DNA of 16,058 bases from an uncultured Thermoguttaceae bacterium (GCA_934725735.1 CAKVCP010000044.1:1-16058), one strand, 5' to 3'; counted from the first letter of the stretch, positions 7,891 through 13,812 are shown. Numbers and translations are program-made. The notes: a model not told the origin generated them from the letters alone.

Positions 7891-8051
7891 ACTTGTATCG
7901 CATCAATTGATCGCCGCAACCGACGGTCAATCAGGTTTGTCCTGCAACCGAGAAGCTCAACGCGCTTCTCGCTACGAAGGCTCCGTTTGGCGACTATAGC
8001 CAATCTGACTCATTCGCGTCAATAGAGCTTTCTCAAAAACCTTTTTACTAA

Positions 8052-8084
8052 GAACTCGAGAGTTCGCTCTCAATAAATAGGAGG
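8052..8084 (+). promoter_or_regulatory. ndk leader: overlapping hairpins and strong ribosome site
   Basis: GAACT-CGAG-AGTTC (8052-8065) and GAGAG-TTCG-CTCTC (8058-8071) share bases and cannot form together. AGGAGG (8079-8084) follows 8 nt later, about 10 nt before the ndk ATG, and is the strongest Shine-Dalgarno site in the window. Another hairpin, CGAGAAGC/GCTTCTCG, lies upstream at 7949-7971. Regulation is inference only. Confidence 0.5.
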
Positions 8085-8094
8085 TTAAACCGTC

Positions 8095-8532
8095 ATGTCA
8101 GATGGAACCCGCAATATCGAGCGCACCTTCGTCATGCTCAAGCCCGACGCGCTCGAACGCTCGCTCGCGGGCGAAATTTTAGGTCGTTTTGAACGAAAAG
8201 GACTCAAACTCGTCCGTCTCGAATTGCGACGCGTCACGAAAGAGCTCGCCGCGATCCATTACGCGCATCTTGTCGCCAAGCCGTTTTATCCGGAACTCGA
8301 AGCGTATATCACGCGCGGGCCGGTCGTCGCCAGCGTCTGGGAAGGAATAGACGCAATCCGCGTCGTGCGCAACCTCGTCGGCGCCACGGACTCGATCCTC
8401 GCGGCGCCAGGGACGATTCGCGGAGATTTCGGCGTCGACAAAACCGAAAATCTCGTCCACGCCTCCGACTCCCCCGAGTCCGCCGCAGTTGAAATTCGGA
8501 ATTTCTTCAACGAATCGTCGTCGACCCTTTAA
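8095..8532 (+). CDS. ndk: Nucleoside diphosphate kinase
   Basis: This 145-residue enzyme transfers the terminal phosphate from ATP to nucleoside diphosphates through a phosphohistidine, balancing NTP and dNTP pools in the cytoplasm. The family features are intact: Lys16 in MLKPDAL, the nucleotide-binding run GATDS...AAPGTIRGDFG (96-113), and the catalytic His122 in ENLVHASDSPESA. Length is normal for the family. ATG at 8095 is fixed by AGGAGG upstream. The gene is monocistronic, divergent from the SurA-like gene and convergent with the DUF1080 gene, from which it is separated by a bidirectional terminator starting at its own stop codon. Confidence 0.97.
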   Translation: MSDGTRNIERTFVMLKPDALERSLAGEILGRFERKGLKLVRLELRRVTKELAAIHYAHLVAKPFYPELEAYITRGPVVASVWEGIDAIRVVRNLVGATDSILAAPGTIRGDFGVDKTENLVHASDSPESAAVEIRNFFNESSSTL

Positions 8533-8580
8533 AATAAGGAAGGCCCGATTCCATAGCGAAACCGGGCCTTTCTTATTTTT
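8531..8580. terminator. Bidirectional terminator between ndk and the DUF1080 gene
   Basis: AAAATAAG (8531-8538), G39 and AAGGCCCG (8540-8547) pair with CGGGCCTT (8563-8570), T71 and CTTATTTT (8572-8579). That gives 17 pairs including one G-U around a 15-nt loop. The A-tract on one side and T-tract on the other let it stop transcription from both strands. Confidence 0.92.
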
Positions 8581-8594
8581 ACCAACACGGACGA

Positions 8595-9368
8595 TTACGG
8601 GCGCAGTTCAAAATAACGCGCGTTCTCGTCGGCGCGAGCGTCCATCTCTTTGATCTCGTCCGCGGAAAGGGAGCGCAAACGAATCGTCTTGATCAGACCG
8701 GTGCTAACCCAGCTCGCAAATCCCAACGGCTTCGATTTCTCAACCTCGAAGCGCGTCGTAATCTTATGATCGACGATTGGGTAATCGATGATCGCTTCGT
8801 CGTTCACCCACACGCGCACGGTCTTCTCGGAAACCTGGACGCGGAAACGGTACCACTTGCCCGTCTTGAAGTTGTAAAACGACGACGTCGAATTTTCCGA
8901 CGCGTCCATGTCGTCGATACTCGACAAACCGGCGACGTATCCGCCCCAACCGCCGTTGACGAAGGTGACGAAATCCTTGCCGATCGGGAAAGTCATCGCG
9001 GCGAAGAAATCGCTTCCGTCGTAACGCTTGGCGACGTACTCAACTTCGTAATTCGCCGTCGGGAGTTTAATACCGGAGCCCTCTTCGTCAAAATGGATTG
9101 AGGTCGTCGTCGGGCCCATCCCAAGTCGGAGACAGCCGTCTTTCACCTTCACGGAGGACTCGCCGCCGTCCTTGTTGTCAATCCAGTTTTTGAGGGTTTC
9201 GCCGTCGAAGAGAGACGTCCACTCGTACTTGGAATCGTCCGCTTGAGACTGAGCGATCGCGTCGTACTCGTCCTCAGACTTGTCCTTATTCTTATCGCTA
9301 GCAAATGTTGCGCACGTCAACGTCAACGCGGTCGCCGCCGCGAATAAAAAGAGCGCGATACGTTTCAT
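8595..9368 (-). CDS. Exported DUF1080 (3-keto-disaccharide hydrolase-like) protein
   Basis: A 257-residue protein with signal peptide MKRIALFLFAAATALTLTCATFAS, a short charged linker (DKNKDKSEDEY), and one DUF1080 domain from about residue 50 (YEWTSLFDGETLKNW) to 250. DUF1080 is a concanavalin-like beta-sandwich, abundant in planctomycetes and usually linked to sugar or glycan binding or hydrolysis. No catalytic residues can be assigned here. The frame extends upstream to 9572, but that part overlaps the phosphoglycerate mutase gene. ATG at 9368 is chosen because it starts the signal peptide, has GAGGAA 8 nt upstream, and overlaps the preceding stop codon as ATGA. Translation is therefore probably coupled to apgM, although one product is exported and the other cytoplasmic. 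Confidence 0.88.
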   Translation of the reverse strand: MKRIALFLFAAATALTLTCATFASDKNKDKSEDEYDAIAQSQADDSKYEWTSLFDGETLKNWIDNKDGGESSVKVKDGCLRLGMGPTTTSIHFDEEGSGIKLPTANYEVEYVAKRYDGSDFFAAMTFPIGKDFVTFVNGGWGGYVAGLSSIDDMDASENSTSSFYNFKTGKWYRFRVQVSEKTVRVWVNDEAIIDYPIVDHKITTRFEVEKSKPLGFASWVSTGLIKTIRLRSLSADEIKEMDARADENARYFELRP

Positions 9369-10624
9369 TGCAGATTTCCTCGCAAAAAGAGATTCATCAA
9401 CCCCCGTCCCTCGGGGAAACGTCGAGTCGAACGTTCTCCCGTCGTTTCGTCGTAGGTTGTAAAACCGTCTCCCGTCACGTCGGAGCCAACGATCGCCCAC
9501 GGGACAAATCCGCGCGAATGCGTCTTCATCGAAATCGGCGTCGGATGATCCGGCGAAATCAGGAGTCGCCAATTATCAAACGATTGTAATTTTTCCAAAA
9601 TAGGAGGGAGAACGAGCGCGTCGATCTGTTCGAGCGAAGCGATCTTCTTCTCGACGCTCCCTTCGTGCCCCGATTCGTCGGGCGCTTCCACATGGACGAC
9701 GACGATATCGTAGTCGTCGAGAGCCTTGGCCGCCGCATTCCCTTTGCCGCTGAAGTTCGTGTCGACATATCCGGTGGCGCCTTTGACTTCGAGAACGTCC
9801 CAGCCAAGATTACGCGCGATCCCGCGCAGAAGGTCAACGGCGGTAATCATCGCGCCGCGCCCCCACGAAAACGCTTGCGAAAACGGCTGCAACGTCGGAC
9901 GCTTTCCCTGTCCCCAGAGCCAGCAATCTGTCGCGGGCAAGAGCCCTTTCGCGACGCGCCGCGCGTTCGTCGGACTCTTTTTGAGCGCTTCGGCGCAACG
10001 TTCCATCAACGCGACAACTTGTGCGCCGCCGGGGCCTTGAGGATAGACGTCGACGATAGAGCGATCCGTGTAATCATGGGGGGGAACGGTTTTTGTCTCC
10101 TGCGCGAAGGGGAAAGGAGCGCCGTTGGAATCGGGTCTGAAGATCGCGAGGTTGCGGTAGCTAACCCCAGGGAGGAACTCGACGGAGCCGCCGAGTTCGG
10201 GCGCTATTTCACGCCACAGAGGAGCGACTTCGCGCTGCACGTCCGCGATAATCTCTTCGGCCTCGGGGGTCGTGACGTGCCCGGCGGTGAAATCCTTCAT
10301 CACGCCGTTTTCAAGAGTAACCAAGTTGCAACGAAACGCCCAATCCTCGGGGCCTAACTCAATACCTTGCGCGGCGGCTTCTAAGGGAGCGCGACCGGTA
10401 TACGTTGTCAGGGGATCATACCCTAAGAGGGCGAGTGTCGCGACGTCGGAACCGGGAGAAAGCGCGTCGGGAACGTTGTGAGAAAGGCCTTGCGCCGCTC
10501 GCGGAGCCCAATGATCCAAGGTCGGCGTCTTCGCAGCTTGCATGGGCGTACGTCCGCCTAACGAATCGATCGGCAGGTCGGCAAACCCGTCGGGAATAAC
10601 GATGACGCGTTTGCAATGATTCAT
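9365..10624 (-). CDS. apgM: Cofactor-independent phosphoglycerate mutase, archaeal (ApgM) type
   Basis: This 419-residue member of the alkaline-phosphatase superfamily interconverts 3- and 2-phosphoglycerate in glycolysis and gluconeogenesis. Visible motifs are VIPDGFAD (9-16, metal Asp12), SPGSDVATLALLGYDP (56-71, candidate phosphoserine Ser59), HVEAPDESGHEG (311-322, Asp316 and His320), and SPDHPTPISMKTHSRG (357-372, Asp359, His360, His369). These give the two-metal centre expected of the family. ATG at 10624 has AAGGA 7 nt upstream. A close relative in this family has been proposed as a homoserine kinase, so the mutase activity is likely but not certain. It follows the DUF1667 gene by 45 nt and overlaps the DUF1080 gene by 4 nt. 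Confidence 0.92.
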   Translation of the reverse strand: MNHCKRVIVIPDGFADLPIDSLGGRTPMQAAKTPTLDHWAPRAAQGLSHNVPDALSPGSDVATLALLGYDPLTTYTGRAPLEAAAQGIELGPEDWAFRCNLVTLENGVMKDFTAGHVTTPEAEEIIADVQREVAPLWREIAPELGGSVEFLPGVSYRNLAIFRPDSNGAPFPFAQETKTVPPHDYTDRSIVDVYPQGPGGAQVVALMERCAEALKKSPTNARRVAKGLLPATDCWLWGQGKRPTLQPFSQAFSWGRGAMITAVDLLRGIARNLGWDVLEVKGATGYVDTNFSGKGNAAAKALDDYDIVVVHVEAPDESGHEGSVEKKIASLEQIDALVLPPILEKLQSFDNWRLLISPDHPTPISMKTHSRGFVPWAIVGSDVTGDGFTTYDETTGERSTRRFPEGRGLMNLFLRGNLQ

Positions 10625-10669
10625 AGTCGAGTCCTTCTAGTGCAGAGTCGCCGCCTTCGAGCGCGACGA

Positions 10670-11029
10670 CTATTTTAAATCTTGCGTCGCCACGACGTCG
10701 GCGTTCGACTCCAAAATATTGGAGATTAGGACGTCGCCGCGACGTATCGGCAAATGGACGCGCAGCGCGTTGATCTCGCGCATGGCGTCGAACATCAATT
10801 TTTTAGGAATGGGACGCGACGTTCTCACGGGGGCGACGGCAATCTTAGAATCGTTTTTGTCGACCACGCAAACGGTCGTCGTGATTGTACGGACAGGATT
10901 GACGGCCTCCGCCAATCCATGAGCGGCGCCGCGCGGGCACGAGTTTCCAGTAACGACTCCCGCTTCCGCGTCCACCTCAAGCTGGCATCCTCGCGGACAG
11001 ACAATGCAGGTCATTTTTTGCAAACTCAT
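10670..11029 (-). CDS. DUF1667 small cysteine-rich protein
   Basis: A 119-residue cytoplasmic protein with four N-terminal cysteines: Cys8, Cys11 and Cys15 in CIVCPRGC, and Cys31 in NSCPRG. This pattern suits a metal or Fe-S site and matches the DUF1667 family, often found beside FAD-dependent oxidoreductases of the GlpA type in other bacteria; none is seen here. The long frame opens with GTG at 11035, but AAGGA lies one nt from that GTG and seven nt from ATG at 11029, so 11029 is the better start (MSLQKMTC). It lies 15 nt after queD and 45 nt before apgM in the same direction. Its function is not established. Confidence 0.82.
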   Translation of the reverse strand: MSLQKMTCIVCPRGCQLEVDAEAGVVTGNSCPRGAAHGLAEAVNPVRTITTTVCVVDKNDSKIAVAPVRTSRPIPKKLMFDAMREINALRVHLPIRRGDVLISNILESNADVVATQDLK

Positions 11030-11044
11030 CTTCACGTCCTTTCG

Positions 11045-11449
11045 TTATGACAGCGCGTAAGTCGCGCGGCAGTTTTTCGTTTCCCAGAAATCGACGCGCT
11101 TCACGTTAATACCCATATCGCGGGCGCGTTCAAAGATCGTTTTTGCGAGAAGCTCCGCCGTCGGATTGCCGTCAAAAAGAATCGGCTCTTCCCCTGCGGC
11201 GCGCAAGACTTCGGCAAGAGGATCGTCTTTCGCCAAGAAAACACGATGGTCGAGAGATTCGTCAATCCATTTTCCAACGGTTGATTTCACCTTAACGAAA
11301 TCCATCGCCATTCCCTGCTCGTCTAAGTCTTCTTCCAGAATTTCAATCATAACAAGAGCGTTATGACCGTGAAGGCGTCGACATCTACCGTCGTAACGAT
11401 ACAAACGATGCCCATAGGAAAAAGAAAACTCACGCGAAACAGAAAACAT
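11045..11449 (-). CDS. queD: 6-carboxy-5,6,7,8-tetrahydropterin synthase QueD
   Basis: This 134-residue enzyme of the 6-pyruvoyl-tetrahydropterin synthase family converts dihydroneopterin triphosphate to 6-carboxytetrahydropterin, an early step to queuosine. Zinc ligands are His14 (SYGHRL), His27 and His29. The CRRLHGH segment (23-29) supplies the catalytic Cys in the CxxxHGH arrangement that marks QueD rather than eukaryotic PTPS. Also present are LDHRVFL (66-72), NPTAEL and a C-terminal WETKN glutamate. ATG at 11449 is fixed by GAGGAG six nt upstream. It is the first gene of the minus-strand cluster. queG is about 2.4 kb away on the other strand; queC and queE are not in the window. Confidence 0.94.
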   Translation of the reverse strand: MFSVSREFSFSYGHRLYRYDGRCRRLHGHNALVMIEILEEDLDEQGMAMDFVKVKSTVGKWIDESLDHRVFLAKDDPLAEVLRAAGEEPILFDGNPTAELLAKTIFERARDMGINVKRVDFWETKNCRATYALS

Positions 11450-11490
11450 TACGAGCTCCTCATTTGAAACAGGAAATTGTCCTTGTAACT

Positions 11491-11518
11491 ATTGTAACGT
11501 CTTTTTCGATTTTTGGAA
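11491..11518 (-). promoter_or_regulatory. Possible promoter of the queD cluster with TTGTAAC direct repeat
   Basis: On the minus strand, a weak -35 TTCCAA (11518-11513), a 16-nt spacer and -10 TACAAT (11496-11491) lie about 40 nt before queD. Two direct copies of TTGTAAC (11483-11489 and 11492-11498), 9 bp apart on the plus strand, overlap the -10. The -35 match is poor. Confidence 0.35.
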
Positions 11519-11642
11519 GAAGAAAGGGACTTTCTTCACGATTGTTCAGAGAAAAGGGTAAAATTTCGAGAAATATTGCCGAATAGTATGGTAGAACGGA
11601 TAAATTAAACAAACTACTATTAACAACAATCAAGATTGACGC

Positions 11643-11679
11643 GCGTTGACTAACGACGTCGCGACGACTAGTCAAACGC
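11643..11679. repeat. Extended dyad upstream of the small secreted protein gene
   Basis: GCGTTGACTA (11643-11652) is matched inversely by TAGTCAAACGC (11669-11679, one extra A), with the 10-nt palindrome CGTCGCGACG (11657-11666) between them. A possible -10 TATTAT lies just downstream (11689-11694) without a good -35. The position suits an operator for the plus-strand gene at 11796. The flanking segment 11450-11642 is AT-rich, and I see no gene in it. Confidence 0.45.
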
Positions 11680-11715
11680 GATCACGGATATTATTCACAC
11701 GTTCGATGGAAATCA

Positions 11716-11786
11716 GAGTTTGTCCCGTGAGGTCGCTAATTTCCTCGAAGGGTTGACGCCTCGGGCGTCGCAAACTCATCACGGAG
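11716..11786 (+). promoter_or_regulatory. Candidate structured RNA leader (three-way junction, alternative anti-SD pairing)
   Basis: A closing stem GAGTTTG (11716-11722) / CAAACTC (11771-11777) encloses two hairpins. The first is CCC-GT-GAGG (11724-11732) with CCTC-GAA-GGG (11743-11752). The second is GACGCC-TCG-GGCGTC (11755-11769). The Shine-Dalgarno GGAG (11783-11786) follows directly. CCGTGA (11725-11730) can alternatively pair with TCACGG (11779-11784), which covers the first bases of the ribosome site, so two exclusive states are possible. I recognise no known riboswitch class. Pairings were found by eye, without energy calculation or covariation. Confidence 0.4.
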
Positions 11787-11795
11787 AATTCGTAA

Positions 11796-12257
11796 ATGAA
11801 AATGAAAATTTTTGTCGGTCTTTTCGTAGCCGCTTTCGCGATTGTCGCCTCGAACGTTAAGGCGCAGGACGCGACTGTCGCCGCCGCTACTGAATCTGTC
11901 CCCTCTCAAGTTTGCTATGAATGCGAGCCCGCGTTCGGCTTTGGCGGCGGTATCGGCCTCGGTTCTCGCTTTGGCGGTCGCGGCCTTGGTCTCAATTCGC
12001 AGAACTCCATTCTCGAAAGAATGCGCGCCGCTCGCGCCGCCGACCATCCAATCGTCGAAGCGTCTCCCTTCGCTAATCCCAGCGGATCGCTGCAAGACTG
12101 GTCCCGCTTCCGATATTATCCTTACGCATACTATCCGCACAACTTCTCCGAAAAGGCGAATATGAGCGTTCCCAAATATCAGCCCGGTTATCAGAACTTC
12201 TATCCGGTTCCGCGCCGCTATCATGAAGGTTCGCACTTCATTCTCGACGTCTTCTGA
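11796..12257 (+). CDS. Small secreted Gly/Tyr-rich protein of planctomycete type
   Basis: A 153-residue product with signal peptide (MKMKIFVGLFVAAFAIVASNVKA), two cysteines (CYEC, 40-43), a glycine-rich stretch (FGFGGGIGLGSRFGGRGLG, 47-65), and an aromatic C-terminal region with RFRYYPYAYYPHNF (104-117) and RRYHEGSHFILDVF (140-153). The C-terminal pattern resembles a family of small exported proteins that I recall from planctomycete genomes, sometimes labelled calmodulin-binding; that label is not supported by anything visible here. GGAG lies 9 nt before the ATG. The gene is preceded by a dyad and a structured leader and ends in its own terminator, so it is a single-gene unit. The role is unknown; a cell-envelope component is a guess. 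Confidence 0.8.
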   Translation: MKMKIFVGLFVAAFAIVASNVKAQDATVAAATESVPSQVCYECEPAFGFGGGIGLGSRFGGRGLGLNSQNSILERMRAARAADHPIVEASPFANPSGSLQDWSRFRYYPYAYYPHNFSEKANMSVPKYQPGYQNFYPVPRRYHEGSHFILDVF

Positions 12258-12287
12258 TTTTAGCGCCTGCCCCAATCCAATCCTTAT

Positions 12288-12313
12288 GCCGTTCCTCTGG
12301 AGCGGCTTTTTTT
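12288..12313 (+). terminator. Terminator of the small secreted protein gene
   Basis: GCCGTTCC (12288-12295), loop TCT and GGAGCGGC (12299-12306, one G-U pair) are followed by seven T. It starts 30 nt after the stop codon. Confidence 0.9.
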
Positions 12314-12388
12314 ATTGCCACAAAAAGGTACAATTCTCACCAAGTTACAACAGTAACGATTTAAAAAACTAATTGTTAAAAACAGCGC

Positions 12389-12416
12389 TTGTCACGCATT
12401 TCAAATATGCTATACT
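12389..12416 (+). promoter_or_regulatory. Sigma70-like promoter of the 19-codon unit
   Basis: A -35 TTGTCA (12389-12394), a 16-nt spacer and -10 TATACT (12411-12416) predict a start near 12423. Upstream is AT-rich DNA with a short inverted repeat GTTAC-AACA-GTAAC (12344-12357). The match is strong, and a terminator lies about 230 nt downstream with only a small ORF between. Confidence 0.7.
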
Positions 12417-12437
12417 TTAACTGCTTAAGGGAGACTT

Positions 12438-12498
12438 CCTAGTTTCTCTAGGCTTTGCCAAGTAAAAATAACGCGCCTATACTCCGCTCGGAGAAGGC
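12438..12498 (+). promoter_or_regulatory. Two hairpins in the leader of the 19-codon ORF
   Basis: CCTAG-TTTCT-CTAGG (12438-12452) and a nested GCC...CTCC-GCTC-GGAG...GGC (12475-12498) lie between the predicted transcript start and the ribosome site. CTTCC (12435-12439), overlapping the first hairpin, could alternatively pair with GGAAG (12508-12512) of the Shine-Dalgarno run. The structure is proposed by eye. Confidence 0.4.
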
Positions 12499-12521
12499 TG
12501 GAATTACGGAAGGAGAAGATC

Positions 12522-12581
12522 ATGTTTAATGCGAAACGTCGTCATTGGTGGAAGTACACTATTTACGATACGGCAGCGTGA
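12522..12581 (+). CDS. Possible 19-residue small protein
   Basis: ATG at 12522 opens a 19-codon frame, MFNAKRRHWWKYTIYDTAA, ending at TGA. It is preceded by GGAAGGAG (12508-12515) with six nt spacing, one of the best ribosome sites in the window. It sits in its own unit: a sigma70-like promoter at 12389, a hairpin-containing leader of about 100 nt, the ORF, and a strong terminator at 12619-12654. The peptide is basic and aromatic (KRRHWWKY), with no signal sequence or membrane segment. It does not look like a classical amino-acid attenuation leader, because no repeated codon stands out and no same-strand gene follows the terminator closely. The unit could also be a small RNA whose ORF is incidental. 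I know of no named family. Confidence 0.5.
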   Translation: MFNAKRRHWWKYTIYDTAA

Positions 12582-12618
12582 ACTTATCCTCTGCAAGATA
12601 TGATTCCACATCGATTCG

Positions 12619-12654
12619 AAAGCGTTGCGTCTTACTCCTGCGCAACGCTTTTTT
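12619..12654 (+). terminator. Terminator of the 19-codon unit
   Basis: AAGCGTTGCG (12620-12629) and CGCAACGCTT (12641-12650) form a perfect 10-bp stem with an 11-nt loop, running into six T. It lies 38 nt after the small ORF and well before the tRNA on the other strand. Confidence 0.92.
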
Positions 12655-12715
12655 ATTGAAATTCAAGGCTTTCAACAAACCCTCTTCTAAGAGAGCAAAG
12701 ATTAAAACAAGAAAC

Positions 12716-12747
12716 AAAAAAGGATCGAACTCATCATTCGATCCTTT
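12716..12747 (-). terminator. Terminator of tRNA-Gln(CTG)
   Basis: On the minus strand AAAGGATCGAA (12747-12737), a 7-nt loop and TTCGATCCTTT (12729-12719) are followed by further T to 12716. The stem starts 3 nt after the tRNA, the same arrangement as at the other tRNA-Gln. Confidence 0.9.
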
Positions 12748-12749
12748 AG

Positions 12750-12821
12750 CAGGGGTACAGGGATTCGAACCCCGAATAAGTGAGTCAGAGTCACCCGTGA
12801 TAACCGTTTCACCATACCCCT
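12750..12821 (-). tRNA. tRNA-Gln (anticodon CTG)
   Basis: The minus strand gives a 72-nt cloverleaf: acceptor AGGGGTA/TACCCCT, D-arm GTGAAACGGTTATCAC, anticodon stem GGTGA/TCACT (one G-U pair) with loop CTCTGAC (anticodon CTG, reading CAG), and T-arm CGGGG-TTCGAAT-CCCTG (one G-U pair). The discriminator is G and no CCA is encoded. Own promoter and terminator flank it. Together with the TTG tRNA at 970-1040 it completes decoding of both glutamine codons; the two sequences differ substantially, so they are not a recent duplication. Confidence 0.93.
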
Positions 12822-12838
12822 AATCAAAAAGTACAGTA

Positions 12839-12868
12839 ATAATATACCCCCGCTTCTCCTTTCGTCAA
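12839..12868 (-). promoter_or_regulatory. Promoter of tRNA-Gln(CTG)
   Basis: On the minus strand, -35 TTGACG (12868-12863) is followed by TATATT (12846-12841) at 16-nt spacing or TATTAT (12844-12839) at 18 nt. Either gives a start about 10 nt before the tRNA. Confidence 0.72.
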
Positions 12869-13197
12869 TGAAGCTTTCTTCAAAAATCATGAAATTTTTT
12901 CCAAGAGAGCTCCCACCCAATCGAGCACAGCCAAACGCAATTTCATTACAATCATTATTTCTAATAAATTCAACCTCTTTTTACACAAAATTCCTATCTT
13001 AACTCCAGAAAGAAGATCGTCATTTACCAATTGACGATATAATAGGTAGCGTACGTTAGATCTCATGAAGCGTCTCGTAGAGTCTAACTTTTTTAACCCA
13101 CTTTTATCATCGAAACTTTTCGATGCTCAGGAAGCGACGTTCTTTCTTTATTAAAAGGAAGCGCGTCTAAATTACCAAGGAAGCGCGAGATGAGAGA
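12869..13197. other. AT-rich intergenic region with operator-like dyad
   Basis: No supported gene lies in this 329-nt stretch. ATCGTCA (13016-13022) and TGACGAT (13032-13038) form a perfect 7-bp dyad with a 9-nt gap, touching a TATAAT (13038-13043) that could be the -10 of the plus-strand gene at 13198; no good -35 is seen. CATCGAAA-CT-TTTCGATG (13108-13125) is a perfect 8-bp inverted repeat in the presumed leader. A 29-codon frame from ATG 13066 lacks a ribosome site. Confidence 0.5.
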
Positions 13198-13743
13198 ATG
13201 ACAAAGATTACAGGTTTTCTTGTGTCGGCGTTGCTCGTCGTACTATCCTTTTGGTTGAATATTTGTTACAATCATGACGTTCTCAACGGAGGCATAAGGG
13301 GAATTGAGACCGAGCCTACGGCGAGAGCTGACGAAGAATCGCAAACGTCTCGGCATGGAAATATTTCGTTGACGGAAGCGGGACGTGAAATCAATCGCGA
13401 ATCCGCGCCTTCATCGGAAGAAGTCCCAACGGGCGAGGTCGAGCCTAAGCCGACCGAGATCGAGCCAAGCGACTCGACTCCTCAAGCTCCAGATTCGGAA
13501 CCGAAGCCGGAACCAATAGTCGCGTCGCGCGAAAGTTCCGCGTCCCTCGTTTCCGCCAAGTTGACGCGCGATGAAGAAAACTTCGTCGACGAAACAGTCA
13601 GTCCCAACGGAGGAAAATTAGTTTCTATCCCGTCTTTTGACGTCGACGCGCTTCACGGCGAAAACAACGACGACGACCGAATTATCGGCCTTACAAAAGA
13701 GGATATGAAAAACGCGACGAAAAAACGCAATACGCGTCTCTAA
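13198..13743 (+). CDS. Membrane-anchored or exported acidic Pro/Glu-rich protein, unknown function
   Basis: A 181-residue product with an N-terminal hydrophobic segment (FLVSALLVVLSFWLNI, about 7-22) after a short basic start, so it is anchored or exported. Residues ~38-120 are low complexity and rich in Glu, Pro, Ser and Thr (for example EVEPKPTEIEPSDSTPQ), probably a disordered spacer. The C-terminal third is acidic (GENNDDDRIIGL) and ends with a basic KKRNTRL. I recognise no domain. The start at 13198 has only a weak GAGAG upstream; an AAGGAAG at about 13178 is better spaced to ATG 13190, but that frame stops after three codons. The gene has its own terminator. Confidence 0.68.
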   Translation: MTKITGFLVSALLVVLSFWLNICYNHDVLNGGIRGIETEPTARADEESQTSRHGNISLTEAGREINRESAPSSEEVPTGEVEPKPTEIEPSDSTPQAPDSEPKPEPIVASRESSASLVSAKLTRDEENFVDETVSPNGGKLVSIPSFDVDALHGENNDDDRIIGLTKEDMKNATKKRNTRL

Positions 13744-13768
13744 GATTCCTCTCCATTCAACCAAAACG

Positions 13769-13803
13769 GGCGTTTCCTTCCCAAGGGAACGCCTTTTAAA
13801 TTT
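13769..13803 (+). terminator. Terminator after the acidic protein gene
   Basis: GGCGTTTCC (13769-13777), a 7-nt loop and GGGAACGCC (13785-13793, one G-U pair) are followed by TTTTAAATTTT. It ends about 10 nt before the queG start codon, so queG transcription from upstream should be limited unless a promoter lies very close. Confidence 0.85.
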
Positions 13804-13812
13804 TACCGCCGC

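Noticed and set aside
9369..9572. N-terminal extension of the DUF1080 frame
   Set aside because: It overlaps apgM, and the signal peptide plus GAGGAA site place the start at 9368.
11460..11675. 71-codon minus-strand frame upstream of queD
   Set aside because: No ribosome site or domain; it covers the AT-rich promoter region and the TTGACTA dyad.
970..12821. Link between the tRNA-Gln genes and the queuosine genes
   Set aside because: Queuosine modifies GUN anticodons (Asp, Asn, His, Tyr); neither TTG nor CTG is a substrate, so proximity is not functional evidence.
12545..12823. 92-codon plus-strand frame
   Set aside because: It runs through the terminator of the 19-codon unit and antisense through tRNA-Gln(CTG) and its terminator, so it cannot be a real gene.
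13066..13155. 29-codon frame (MKRLVESNFF...) upstream of the acidic protein gene
   Set aside because: No Shine-Dalgarno site, and it contains the inverted repeat of the leader; weaker in every respect than the 19-codon ORF.
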